This document shows positions 9,045-18,705 of a DNA stretch of 27,270 bases, one piece after another. The notes under the pieces are model-generated. The model was not told where the DNA came from. It did no database searches and was given only the letters and a program-made list of their open reading frames with translations. Source of the stretch: Chara braunii (taxonomy: Eukaryota > Streptophyta > Charophyceae > Charales > Characeae); NCBI GenBank assembly GCA_003427395.1, contig BFEA01000605.1, positions 680,476 through 707,745 of the forward strand, read 5' to 3'. The position numbers and the translations under genes were made by a program. The first letter of the stretch is position 1; each line of letters begins with the position of its first letter.

Positions 9045-9803
9045 ACAATGGCGATGGCGGGATTGCACAGGAGCGATGGAAAACCTCTAGCGCAAGGATG
9101 GAGGTTTCCCGGTGGTTGAGAGAGATCGTGCAGTGATGGAGTGAGATGGAGAGTGATCACTCAGTGATGGAGGGAGATCGTGCGACGATAGCGAGAGATC
9201 TCCCAGGAGCGATGAAGTGAAATCGCGCAGCGATGGAGAAGAGATCGCAAAGGCACGATGGAGAGAGATGGCGCAGCGGTGGAGATAGTCCGCGATTAGC
9301 GATGGAGAGAGATGGCGATGGAGAAGAGTTCGCGCAGGAGCGATGGAGATAGATGGCGCAGCGATGGAGAGAGTCCGTGTTGGCGAAAGATGGCGCAAAG
9401 ATGGAAAGAGATGGTGCGGCGATGGAGATAAATGGCGCAGCGATGGAGAGAGATGGCACAGCGATGAAGAGAGATCGCGCAGCAGATGGCCCAACGAATC
9501 AGCGATAGCGATGGCCAGCGCTGCGATGGGATAACACTGGCCAGGGCTTTGATAGTGATGACCAGCGCTGTGGTGGAGAGCGATGGCGCAGCGATGGAAC
9601 GGGCTACAATGGCCAGCGCTGCAATGGCGGCGATAACGATGGCCACCGCTGCGATGAGAGCGATAGCGATTGTTAGCACTGCGATAGTCAGGCGAGCGCG
9701 ACGGCGGCGAAGGGGGATATAGCTTTGCATCGCGATGGCGATGAGCTAAGCGCATCCATGGCGATGAGCTAAGCGCATCGATGGCGATGGTGCATGGCGA
9801 GCG
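9045..9803. repeat. GATGG-type minisatellite, second block
   Basis: The same 20-21-bp family as 8505-8875, separated from it by about 170 bp of unrelated DNA. It grades into GCGATGGC and CCAGCGCTGCGATGG variants and ends with a 26-bp direct repeat (GGCGATGAGCTAAGCGCATC twice, 9735-9785). The 283-codon and shorter frames across it are repeat-driven. Confidence 0.9.
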
Positions 9804-10205
9804 TTGGAATGGATTGCAGACTCCGCATATCCAACGCCATTGCCATTTGCAAAACATCCCAATGACTGCGAAACCGAAACTTATAGATTTCCGGTGTTGA
9901 CCTCGGCGCACAACGAATTGCCACGCCTCGGCACTCAATGAACCGTCGCCTGGCCTCGGCGTGCAACGAACCGCCTCCCCGGACTCCTGCGCCTGACCTC
10001 GTGCGTCAGATCATGCCGATCGACGGTCCATACTACAACTGCGAAAATGACCTTGCCTGCCCCTTGTTTTCTAGAACTGTCATATGATTGCACGCCGCAG
10101 TTGACGGAAATTTTGGGGCCTCTGGCATGTCAGTGGCTCCGTTCATCTGCGTCGTTGAAAATTGTTGATCGACGGCCGACAATTTCCGGTGCCTCTGACC
10201 TTTCG
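9804..10205. other. Non-coding stretch before the promoter
   Basis: No gene is supported. It contains three degenerate CCTCGGC.(T/C).CAACGAA repeats at about 9900-9975 and no recognised domain in any frame. Confidence 0.35.
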
Positions 10206-10350
10206 AGGCCCAAGCTGCCCTTACCCATTTATAGGCTCTTTCGTCTTATGGGCCCAGGCGTGCGATATGCGAATCGATACGGCCCAACCTTGATCCCAAC
10301 GCGAGGCCTGCTGCAGGAAAGTATAAAAGGCGTTGCCGCGCTCGTGTTAT
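10206..10350 (+). promoter_or_regulatory. RNA polymerase II promoter: three GGCCCA elements and a TATA box
   Basis: AGGCCCA (10206-10212), TGGGCCCA (10249-10256) and GGCCCAA (10281-10287) precede TATAAAA at 10322-10328. GGCCCA/TGGGCY words are the site II type elements common upstream of plant genes and bound by TCP-class factors. TATA position predicts a start near 10350. It points toward the giant element gene, with a possible first-exon donor (AAG/GTAAGA) at 10648. Whether it drives that gene is inference. Confidence 0.55.
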
Positions 10351-10647
10351 CCCTTTTGTTGCCGCTCCACAGGTCAAGTCGCGCTATTGCTTCCGCGCGC
10401 GTTCTGATATTTTGTCTTCCACCCCCACCTCCTTCCGCCATAGCTTGTTCCCTCTTCGCTCTTCGCTCCGTCCGCAGTTGCCTTATTGTGTTCGGTTCGC
10501 TCTCCGTAGCTCGCTCTTCGTGGCCAGATTTCCATTCGCCATAATCGGTTCACTCTTCGTAGCTCGATATCCCTCCATCATAGCTGGTGCAGTGGTCGTA
10601 CATCCATATCCGTCCGACGTTGGTCGCTTGCTCAACGCACGACGAAG
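10351..10647 (+). other. Putative non-coding first exon or leader
   Basis: Lies between the predicted start (about 10350) and a consensus 5' splice site, ACGAAG/GTAAGATTC, at 10648. It is pyrimidine-rich with repeats of CCGCCATAGC and TTCGTAGCTCG (near 10434, 10536, 10831 and 10871; some lie beyond the donor). A 165-codon frame that begins upstream at 10047 crosses the promoter and is not credible as a protein. A matching acceptor could be any of several TTTCAG or CCCAG sites between 11420 and 11900. Confidence 0.3.
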
Positions 10648-11033
10648 GTAAGATTCTGTAACTTCAGTTGTCCTATTCTGTGTCCGATGTCCGAACAGAT
10701 TCCGAGATGCCCTGTCTCTACCTGTAGGGTATAACGCCGCAGTTGCCGCATGTTGAACCCTGAATCAATTCCCGGTTTTGTTGTTTCGCCACTGGATGTG
10801 TTTTGATGTCTTTTCTTCACCCTCCACCTCCGTCCGCCATAGCCGATCCGCGTTTCGTAGCTCGATTACCTTTCGCCATAGCCATGATAACATTTGTATA
10901 AAGCTGCTTGATTCCCTTCGCAGCTTATAGTCGTCACTGCACATGGTGAGCCCTGAATTAACACCCAGTTTTTGTTGAACACCGAATCAATTCCCAATTT
11001 TCGCTCACGTATCCCTTGTAAGGTCGCTGACCT

Positions 11034-11036
<3 letters not shown>

Positions 11037-11106
<70 letters not shown>
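11037..11106. repeat. (AT)35 microsatellite
   Basis: Seventy bases of perfect AT dinucleotide repeat. Confidence 0.98.
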
Positions 11107-11108
<2 letters not shown>

Positions 11109-11129
11109 TCGTCAGTGCCGCTTCTAGAA

Positions 11130-12140
11130 GACGAATCAATTCGCGGTTTTGTTCATCCATCCCAGCGAGGCCGGAAGTGATCCACAACTGTGAGTCAGTT
11201 CGCAGTTTGCGACCTACACTACTGGAGGAATCACAACTGCGAGTTAATTTGCAGTTTTCCCAAGATTAAACACCTTTTTCGTTAAAGTCAGTTCTTTATT
11301 TGCACAACTGCGAGTCAGTTCGCACTTTATGACCAACACTGCTAGAGGAGCTGTTGTCCTCCGTCTTCGGAATTCGGAGTTAGTTCGCACTTGTAGACAC
11401 CCATGTTGTGCATCTTTCAGGTCTTCATTTCCACAACTCCGAGTTAGTTCGCACTTTTCCCAAGATAAGCCGCCTTTTCTTAAACGTGACTTTCACGTTT
11501 CCAGAACTGCGGGTTGCAATTGTTGTCTTGTCTCCAGAATTGCGAGTTAGTTCGCACTTGTCGATACCCTTCGCACTTGTCGATACCCGCGCGGTACTTG
11601 TTGCAGCGGCTTAATTCCCAGAACTCCGAGTTAGTTCGCACTTTCCCGAACAAAAACCACATGTTACTCTTTTGGAGGGCGGCGAGTCGGGTCGCAATCT
11701 TTCCGAAGAGTTGTTGTCTTCCCTCTGAACTCAGTCTGCCAGAGGAGTGTTGTCTTTCCTCAACTTTACCCAATTGTTTTGACTTCGTTTGCATTTCAAA
11801 CACCAATCTCGTGCGTCGGTTTCCTTGTCCCCAGACCTGCGAGTCGGTTCCCGCTTGTCGATACCCATGCGGTACTTGTTGTAAACGACTTCATTCCCAG
11901 AACTCCGAGTTAGTTCGCACTTTCCTGAAGATAAACCACCTTTTCCTCGTTTCTAGGACAGCGAATTTATTTGCGCTCTTTCTGAGGAGTTGTTGTCCTC
12001 CCTCCGAACTCACTCTGCCAGAGGAGTGTTGTCTTTTCTCTCCTTTACCCAATTGTTGTGACTTCGTGTGCATTTCGAACACCCATCTCTTACGTCGTTT
12101 TCGTCCTCCATTTCAACAAGTCCGAGTTAATTCGCATTTC
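11130..12140. repeat. Cluster of about 13 copies of a palindromic motif
   Basis: Copies of the imperfect palindrome TGCGAGTTAGTTCGCA, usually flanked by AAC on the left and CTTT on the right, begin near 11130, 11186, 11235, 11306, 11371, 11435, 11538, 11622, 11681, 11835, 11900, 11959 and 12117. Spacing is about 50-150 bp and all are in the same orientation. Several are preceded by CCCAG or TTTCCAG. Read as protein they give NSELVRTF on one strand and VRTNSEF on the other, which explains the long open frames here. The same motif recurs singly elsewhere in the window. Confidence 0.85.
11579..12140. repeat. Tandem duplication, about 279-bp period
   Basis: 11579-11857 and 11858-12140 align along their length. 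Shared blocks are GTCGATACCC, GCGGTACTTGTTG, CAGAACTCCGAGTTAGTTCG, GCCAGAGGAGTGTTGTCTTT, TTTACCCAATTGTT and GACTTCGT. Each unit carries two to three copies of the palindromic motif. The duplication sits directly before the giant gene. Confidence 0.88.
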
Positions 12141-12231
12141 GCTTCTATAGTGTTAGGAAAACCTCGTTGCTTTCCTCCCGGTCATCCGATTTGGTCCGGG
12201 GTTGGCGTGTTGGTCTAGGGGTGGGAGCAAA

Positions 12232-13443
12232 ATGGCGTTCGCGAAGAACATAACCACAAGCGCTGGGTCGTCTGCCCCGGGGGAGGGACGACCTCTTCAT
12301 CAATCTCCTCCTCCGTATTTCCATGCAAGGGATGCACAATGGTTTTTGGACTTCGTTGTTCAGGGGAACCTTGTTGGGCTAGCTGTTTTCATGCGACCCA
12401 TATGCGTTCCTGGCGCGGAGGGAGCGGACGACGTTATTCCTCTCGATACCATCGTCTCGTACGACAAGATTCCTGGAGGTTTGCTAAAACTGCACACTAA
12501 CCTCTTCTACGATGAGTTCAGACTGCCTTTTAGAGGTGTTAAGGGTGTGATAGTGGCTTTCAAGAGTTTCGCGGGTTACGGATCGAACATGCCGTTGTGT
12601 CGTCACTTCCCAGGGCTTTACGATGGCTACAGCAAGCGTCTTCCGCCGTCAGTGGAATACCTCGATCTCGCGCTGAAGGTGCCGAAAGGATGTTCGGTTC
12701 TTCCGCGAGAATATGTTTTCCGGCTTCAGACGGCCCATGAGGGGTCGCCCCACTTAGCTCAAGAAAACCCTGAGCCGCCAGTGGGGCACGGGAGTGAGAT
12801 TCACGGCAGTGGGGGTCAGGGAAAGGGGCACGCATGCAGCATTAAAACGCAGGTCGGCCCGGATGCTTCTGGGAATACGTCAGACTTGCGTTCTCCAGAT
12901 GCAGGGACTCTACGGGTCGATACTCCGAAAATCCTCAAGGTCTTCTGCCATGGCGACACGTATTCGCTTCGAGATGAGACGAGAAGAGAATCCGGCAGAT
13001 CGAGGCAAGAGGTTTGAGGGAATCAGGTTGAAGGGATGGACGCAGTCCGCGACAGCTCTGGCGGGGAACCGACTTCTTCGGAAAAGAAACCCGAGCGACA
13101 GAGGATGGTGCGAGAAGAGGTGGCGGAAGAAAGCCCCCGCATGAAGAGAATGAAAGGACACTCGAAGCCGATGATTGGCGGGGATGGAGGTGACGGCGGA
13201 GAACGTGCCTCAGAAAAGAGGACGCCAGGGATGCGTGGCACACAAGAACAAGGAGTCGAAAAGAGGCTGTCGAAGGAAGAGGGTGCAACGACAAGTAAGA
13301 AAGCGAGAAGGACTGACGGTTTGACCATCCGCGAAGGACAAGCTATGGGTGGAGGAGATTCGACTCATCCAGGCATTGCCACCGCGAAAGAACCTTCAGA
13401 GAAATCCAAGAGGAAACTGGCAGCTGAAGAAGGCGATGGCTAG
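12232..13443 (+). CDS. Giant gene, N-terminal domain and charged linker
   Basis: Starts MAFAKNITTSAG. Residues about 25-170 form a compact-looking domain (HARDAQWFLDFVVQGNL, VIPLDTIVSYDKIPGG, FRGVKGVIVAFKSF, LPREYVFRLQ) that I do not recognise. A Gly/Pro-rich linker follows. After the TGA at 13015-13017 the same frame continues through a Lys/Arg/Glu-rich stretch (EKKPERQR, SKKARR) to TAG 13441-13443, and resumes with KKPRRRK, a strong nuclear-localisation-type signal. An upstream TTG in the same frame at 12202 is not a plant start and is ignored. Confidence 0.55.
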
Positions 13444-14340
13444 AAGAAACCTCGGAGGAGGAAGACTGCTGAGGCGGCGAGCGGTGATGAATGGGCTGTT
13501 GGTGGGCGGTACGACGAAGCGGCAACGTTCTGGCTCGAATATGAGCGGAACAATGACGGTGATATCGTGGAGAAGTAGCTCCCCGTTCAACTGCTCATCG
13601 ACCCCAGGAAGGGCTGCGACATCCCGCCGTGGGAAAGATATTACAACCACCGCAGTCTCTGTCACGATGGTGTGGAGGACATCAAGGAAGCGATGCTAAG
13701 GCAATTCTACGAGGAAAAGGGGAAGATCTGGACTAAAAACCCTTCAGTTTAGGCACCCGTCTACAAGCCGGTGACACATAGGCCGAAGAAAGCCGAGAGG
13801 GTTCACAAACATGTCTTCAAGCCAAAGGACAAGGACAAGTACTTCTATTACCTTGTCAACGGACAACACACCGTGGCTGCTGTGAAGGAGTTGGACAGTG
13901 AGCCAATATTCGAATTGTGGAAGATTTACTCGTGGCCGGCGAGAGTCATCTAGTTTTCCGACGAAGACTTTGGGGGGTATTTGCAGGTCAGTCTCACGGA
14001 GAACACAAGATACAAGATGTCTAAGCAGTGTGCACAGAAGGCCGCTTTCGAGGACATGCGGGAGGCATGGGAGAATAAAGGAAGGCTGGTGGCCATTCAA
14101 GGGAACCCTTCCGGCAAGGAAGCCAAAAAACAAGCGTTTTTCGAGTTCCAAAAGCTGCTTTTGGGAAAGAGTCCGAACGGGGCACACCGGACGATGACAT
14201 GCAAAGCGACAACACCCGCCGACAAGGAGCATGTCGCTGCCATTGGCAATGCATTGAGGCAGTGGATGGCGCTCGTGATGGCCGATGATGACGTTTTCCG
14301 CAAAGGCATGGAGTTCTACGAGAAATAGGCCGAGGGGAAG
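13444..14340 (+). CDS. Giant gene, ParB-like segment
   Basis: Same frame, four in-frame TAGs (13576, 13750, 13951, 14326). The segment LPVQLLIDPRKGCDIPPWER then GVEDIKEAMLRQF, followed 55 codons on by YYLVNGQHTVAAVKEL (NGQHT at 13858-13872) and later SLTENTRYKM, resembles the ParB N-terminal/DGQHR fold: start strand, V-E-x-I helix, then h-x-G-Q-H-x-x-A motif. In bacteria and phages this fold is a CTP-binding or nuclease module and is often fused to DNA methyltransferases. The usual Arg after GQH is Thr here. Functional meaning in this element is unknown. Assignment is by motif only. Confidence 0.4.
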
Positions 14341-15240
14341 TTGTTGGGCGGCGATGGAAGGATGCCCTTGTCGAAGTCGGGCAAATACATGCCAGACAAA
14401 TCTCCGGGTCTTCAAGCAATTTCGGAAATGGGCTCTAAAGGGGCAGCTGGTGAAACGAAGATGGGGTGGCTGGTCCCAGTTCCGCCGCCTCCGACCAAAA
14501 AGAAAACGCAAGCGGACGACAAGTTCTTCATCGTCGTGAGAGAGTCAGACATGTTCTGTTGGCAGTGTCTCACCGATATGACCGATGCCGAAAAACTGTC
14601 GATCATCGACGACATTCTCGCCTTTAGGGGAGTGTTCGTGCAATCTGCAGGCGGGCATCTCAAACGTCAACATAAGCCTGGAATTAAAGACATGGTCATG
14701 ACGAGGAAAGTGGACCGCATGATGGTCCGCATGCTTCACTACATCTTGTTCCTTGAAACAGAGGAGGACGCAGAGGTTTGGCGCTACGGGAGCCTTTTTT
14801 TCCGGACCAAGGGGCAGCTTCTGGCAGAGTTCGGGCCGCAGGGCCTCACGAAACAGGTGTGGGTCGAACTGCGAAAGCATTTTCAGGGTGCGGTGGAGTA
14901 TGTGAAGACTTGCAAACGTAATCTTCCGCTCGAGAAGGAGTCCCTCGACGACACGAAGAGAATGTACGAGGATGACAGGTTCCCTAAATCTTTCGAAAAG
15001 TCCGTCCGTTCCATCTTACGACGGACGAAAAAAGAAGTTAGAGACACGATCAGGATCAGCGGGGATGTGAGGCACATCAAATGGGACAAGCTCAACCGGG
15101 TGACCAGCCTTATTCCTTTCAGTTGCCCACCTTCCCAAGCCCACAGTCGTCTCACTGAGATCCGCGTGATTGTGCGACATTACGTGTGCAACCTGTACGT
15201 TCTCGATTTGTGTGATCCCACATTCCTCTTAGACTGGTGA
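14341..15240 (+). CDS. Giant gene, central region of unknown function
   Basis: A 299-codon open block ending at TGA 15238-15240. It includes a Pro-rich patch (VPVPPPPTKKK), FIVVRESDMFCWQCL, DDILAFRGVFVQSAGG, MVRMLHYILFLETEEDAE, LRKHFQGAVEYVKTCKRN and SILRRTKKEVRDTI. It is helical and rich in Lys, Asp and Glu. The end (CNLYVLDLCDP) leads into the methyltransferase-like region across the stop. A GT near 15100 and an AG near 15263 could define an intron removing the TGA, but the translated residues between them look protein-like. Confidence 0.5.
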   Translation: MLGGDGRMPLSKSGKYMPDKSPGLQAISEMGSKGAAGETKMGWLVPVPPPPTKKKTQADDKFFIVVRESDMFCWQCLTDMTDAEKLSIIDDILAFRGVFVQSAGGHLKRQHKPGIKDMVMTRKVDRMMVRMLHYILFLETEEDAEVWRYGSLFFRTKGQLLAEFGPQGLTKQVWVELRKHFQGAVEYVKTCKRNLPLEKESLDDTKRMYEDDRFPKSFEKSVRSILRRTKKEVRDTIRISGDVRHIKWDKLNRVTSLIPFSCPPSQAHSRLTEIRVIVRHYVCNLYVLDLCDPTFLLDW

Positions 15241-16560
15241 GAAGACGATTTCGCCTTCTTGCAAGGTGTTGTCCAAACACTGTGGCCAATGCACTGGGCA
15301 CTTGTTGTCTTCTTCCGCTCTCGTTGGGAGCTCAGTTTCTTGAAAGGCATGGCCAGGCTTAGCGTCCATCATGTCAGGACAGGGAAGTGGGTGCGCCATG
15401 CACAAAGGAAGGCCACTGTCCGGGAAGGCAATATGCTGGTTGAGGAGTGTGATCGCCTATATGTGATTTTCAATGGCGAGAACCTGGCAGACAACACAGT
15501 CGCACTCTTCCCGACCATTAGCCCGACAAAGTCTCCCCGTGCTCATGGTCCAAGTCCGGGCAAACACGAGGTGGCGGCCCGCTCGAAAGCTGTCTGTTCG
15601 TCGGACCCATCAGAACAGGTTGTGGCCTATTTCGGCGTGGCGGACGAGGACTGGTTTCCTCGTAGCCAGTGGGAGGACGGCGGCGTGATAAATGTTCGTG
15701 GACCTGCTTACGGGGACAGGGAGCGGAACCCGTCCGATCTACTTGGTCTACTCGAAAAGTTTTGCAGAGTTGGGCAAATTGTTTTTTTCTTTGGGAAGGC
15801 GCATGCATCTGTCGTGTGGGAGCTCCTGCGCAACGTTCGGGATGTCGTCGCGTTGGAGGACAAGGCGAACATGATCGATTACCTTAACGAGTTCGTGAAG
15901 ACACGCGCGGCAGACCCTCGCAATAATTGCTCTTTTGCCAAGACCACCGACGAACGGAACTGGGATCCCAAACGTGACATCTATTGGAAATTGTCGGGGA
16001 ACAAAAGGATGAAGGTTTGGGACTTCCTTTTCCAAACCGGACCGCCTGCTCAGACCGACCTCGAATACAATCGACGGAGAAACCTGGTGTTCGGTGTGCT
16101 GAATGGGTACCACGATGCACCCAGGGAGTCTGTCTCGAATTTCCTAAGAAAGCTGGACAACGTTTTCTTCTTGATGGCCGAACCGCTCACCCTCGAAAAC
16201 TACAAGGCGAAGTTTGACGAGGAAGACCCTTTCGACGCGGAAGACATAGAGGAGCTGAGCAACTCCGAAACCTTCGATTTCGAGTCCATGCCACTTCCTC
16301 GGGTGGTTGGACAGGTTGGTGATGAAGGGGAAGGTGGTCCTCGGAGATATAGCACGTTCCCTGCCGGTTTGAAGCGTGTGTTTGAGCGCGAAAGAGTTGA
16401 CGACCAATCGTCTGATGACGGGAAGGAAGAGAGAGACTATGATTACGAACCTTGTGACAAGCTCCCTGGGGACCATGATACCGAGGAGAATGACAGACTC
16501 TTCTTCTTCGACAAGCATCACCGGTTCACGCCGGAGGATGTCTGGGGACACAACGTCGTC
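15169..16560 (+). CDS. Giant gene, region with weak N4/N6 DNA methyltransferase resemblance
   Basis: After the TGA at 15238 the frame is open for 434 codons from 15259 to TGA 16561. Two blocks look like Rossmann methylase pieces in beta-class order. The first is LYVLDLCDP (D-L-C-D-P at about 15205-15219), then WALVVFF and an acidic-to-strand piece MLVEECDRLYVIFNGE. The second is VINVRGPAYG (GPAYG at 15700-15714), then LLEKFCRVGQIVFFFGKA. Active N4C/N6A enzymes carry D/N/S-P-P-Y; here the nearest forms are DLCDP and GPAY, so catalysis is not supported. The C-terminal third is acidic (NSETFDFES, DDGKEERDYDYE). ParB plus methylase is a common prokaryotic fusion, the only reason I favour this reading. 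It may simply be a novel domain. Confidence 0.3.
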
Positions 16561-16563
16561 TGA

Positions 16564-17283
16564 CACCCGAGGATATTCCAACCTGCTGTAAAGAATGGAA
16601 AGTGGGTCATGACAATGAAGGATGCCGATGGCAAGTGGAGTGACATGAACAGACTGGGAGCGGGTCCATTTAAGAAAAAGGCGAGAGATGCTCTGGTGGA
16701 GCATTTGAGTCTTATGAACCCCGAAAGGAGCTTCTCGGACGTCACTGCGTATGCAGGCCGGAAACTCTACGAGTTGTATGATGACAATATGTTGGAGTTT
16801 CGAGCGCCTTTCTACACACTCGAAACGACACCGTCTCGTGGCATTGACTGGCGCATGCCACAACCTCCGTCGGGCGATCAGCATCCGGGAAGGGGTGGCG
16901 GAGGAGACCAAGGAGACGGCGGAGGTGACGGAGGAGACGGCTCACAATTTCTCGGAAAGGGGTCGGGCGAAACATCGTCGGGAGAAAAGGCGTCTGGCGG
17001 AAAGGGGTCAGGCGGAAAGGGGTCGGGCGGAAAGGGGTCGGCTGGAAAGGGGTCGGGCGGGAAGGGGTCGGGCTGGAAGGGGTCGGGCGGAAAGCGTAGA
17101 ACGTCCAGGAGCCCCCAGTATAGGGAAACTGACAGCCACTGCGTAGAGAGTCAAGATTCCGATATGCGAGACGTGGCCACCCTCAGGTCTAGTCAAGTGC
17201 GAGTAGATTCACATTTGTCTCCGAGGACTTTGTTTCCCGATGCCGAGGAGAGTCCGTTCCGCCGTGCGCAGTAGAGGTCTCCT
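16564..17283 (+). CDS. Giant gene, linker with Gly-Lys repeats
   Basis: Frame continues past TGA 16561 as NGKWVMTMKDADGKW and VEHLSLMNPERSFSD. It then enters a Gly/Asp tract and, at about 16960-17095, a run of GGKGSG-type hexapeptides encoded by 15-bp units of the GGCGGAAAGGGGTCG type. It ends at TAG 17272-17274. One copy of the dispersed palindromic motif (17197-17215) lies inside the frame and is translated QVRVDSHL. Confidence 0.5.
16957..17095 (+). repeat. 15-bp coding minisatellite (Gly-Lys-Gly-Ser)
   Basis: About nine units of the GGCGGAAAGGGGTCG type. The unit length is a multiple of three, so the frame is preserved. It encodes a flexible, basic linker between the upstream domains and the C-terminal half. 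Confidence 0.85.
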
Positions 17284-18705
17284 GTGCACAACACCTTGCT
17301 CCTGGAAGAGGGCGAACATTTACAGCATACGGCGGCATCTCCTGAGCGGCGAAACTTTTCCTTGATAGGAATTGCGTCTTCGTTTTGCCTGGAGGGCGGG
17401 ATGCCTGCATTGCGAACGAGCGAAGGTGCGACCATCAGTTCCCTCACCTCCGGCGAGCGCCACAAACTTCGAATAGATTCGGAGTCCCTAACGTCGCCCT
17501 GGAGGCCTTCCGCCAGAAGTGCTCCTCACGCTACAGTTCCGCGGGGCCAAGAAAATGTGACGTCCTACCCCCCGCATCTTCAGTTGGGCACAGGGTTCCC
17601 CTGGTCACCTCCGTTCTCATATGGTGAGACTCGAGACTGGCGGTTTCGCGACGTTCTGGAGGGGCCCGCTGCAGGAGTGTTGGAGACCGGTGGTGGTGAG
17701 TACGGACGTCATGCTTCGGAGGGTGTACCAGTCGACGTTGAAAGCAAGAGTACAGCGGCTCCTGGGAAGAGGAGCGCTCTCCGGGAGCACATGCTGTACA
17801 GCGGGAAGACGAGACTCAACACTGGCAGTCTCGCAAAGGGTTGGAGACCTGGGGTAACGAGCGTGAATGTCATGCTTCGGAGGGTGCGTCCATGGACACT
17901 GACAACAAGAGTACAGCAGCTCCGGGGGAAACGCATGCTCTGCAGCGGGAAGAGGACACTCAACACTGGCCAGCTCGCGAGGTCGTGAAGGGGCTCGACG
18001 CAGGAGTGCTGGTGATCGGGACGTCCGAAGAGATTCTGCACAGTCGTTCGGTTGTGGCCACGACGCGTGAGGGTGTCGTTAAGGAAGGTCAGTGGACGTT
18101 CGTGGACGCTCGCCTTCTTGGCGATGAGGAAGGCGAAGAAGAACCCGTGGTGGAAGCTCGGGTTCATGGCGATGAGAAAGGCGGAGAACCCGTGGTGGGA
18201 GGCGCTGAGGTGACGGTCGGCATCCAGATGGATCCACAACGGAAAAATGATGATTCTTCGCCCACCCGTTGCGGTGAAGAACAGGGCGATCGAGCCTATG
18301 TCCTCAGTACCGGTTGGGAAATAGTGCTTCATGAAGCCACCGAGTTGGGTAACGACTCGGCTGTCACCGAGCTGGTTAGCGACTCAGGCGTGGCCGAGGT
18401 GCAGAACGTCGAATCCTCTGTGGAAGGCGGTGAGGTGGCCATCAGCATCAAGATGGGTCCAGAGAGGAAAGATCATGATTCTCCGTCCACCCGTTGCGGT
18501 GAAGAACAGGGTGATCGAGTGTCTATCCTCAGTACCGGTCGGGAAATGGTGCTTCATGAAGCCATCAAGTTGCATAGCGACTCAGCTGCCACCGAGTTGG
18601 TTAGCAACTCAGCCATGGCCGAGGTGCAGAACGTCGAATCCTCCGTGGACGTTGGCGCAGTGGCGCGACAGGAGGGCGATTTCCCTCAAAGGGCTCCCGA
18701 GCATG
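17284..18705 (+). CDS. Giant gene, repeat-rich C-terminal linker with a frameshift
   Basis: The original frame runs from 17284 to about 17785 (CLEGGMPALRTSEG, LQLGTGFPWSPPFSYGE, HASEGVPVDVESKSTAAPG). A 161-bp imperfect tandem repeat lies at about 17700-17990; the sister copy is in another frame (HASEGASMDTDNKSTAAPG). Aligning the copies shows about 17 extra bases in copy 1 at about 17770-17790, after which residues such as VQREDETQHW match the sister's LQREEDTQHW in the new frame. Coding therefore switches to the frame that runs on to TAG 18720. If spliced, the exon ends at 18705 with ...APEHG. The 17986 TGA in the old frame is irrelevant after the shift. Confidence 0.5.
18201..18650 (+). repeat. 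In-frame tandem duplication, 225 bp (75 residues)
   Basis: 18201-18425 and 18426-18650 encode paralogous 75-residue units sharing TRCGEEQGDR, VLHEA, TELVS, and VAEVQNVESSV or MAEVQNVESSV. The period is exactly divisible by three and the copies differ mostly by substitutions, as expected if protein coding was once maintained. The units are acidic and probably an extended linker. Confidence 0.9.

Noticed and set aside
8505-9803. CRISPR-like array
   Set aside because: Units are contiguous and variable without unique spacers; this is a eukaryotic minisatellite.
9087-9938. 283-codon minus-strand open frame
   Set aside because: Made of the GATGG minisatellite; the peptide is a repeat of the type HRCAISLHRCAI and other frames are equally open.
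10047-10544. 165-codon plus-strand open frame
   Set aside because: Overlaps the GGCCCA/TATA promoter and leader repeats; no recognisable domain.
11514-12218. 234-codon plus-strand open frame with SELVRTF repeats
   Set aside because: Explained by a 279-bp tandem duplication and palindromic motif copies; the complementary strand is also open.
12202-12231. Upstream TTG start for the giant gene
   Set aside because: TTG is not expected as a start in a nuclear gene; ATG 12232 has a good context.
12232-17785. Stop-codon reassignment (for example TAG read as Gln, as in some green algae)
   Set aside because: TGA is also in frame three times, CAG and TGG are used normally, and stops are rare (nine in about 1850 codons).
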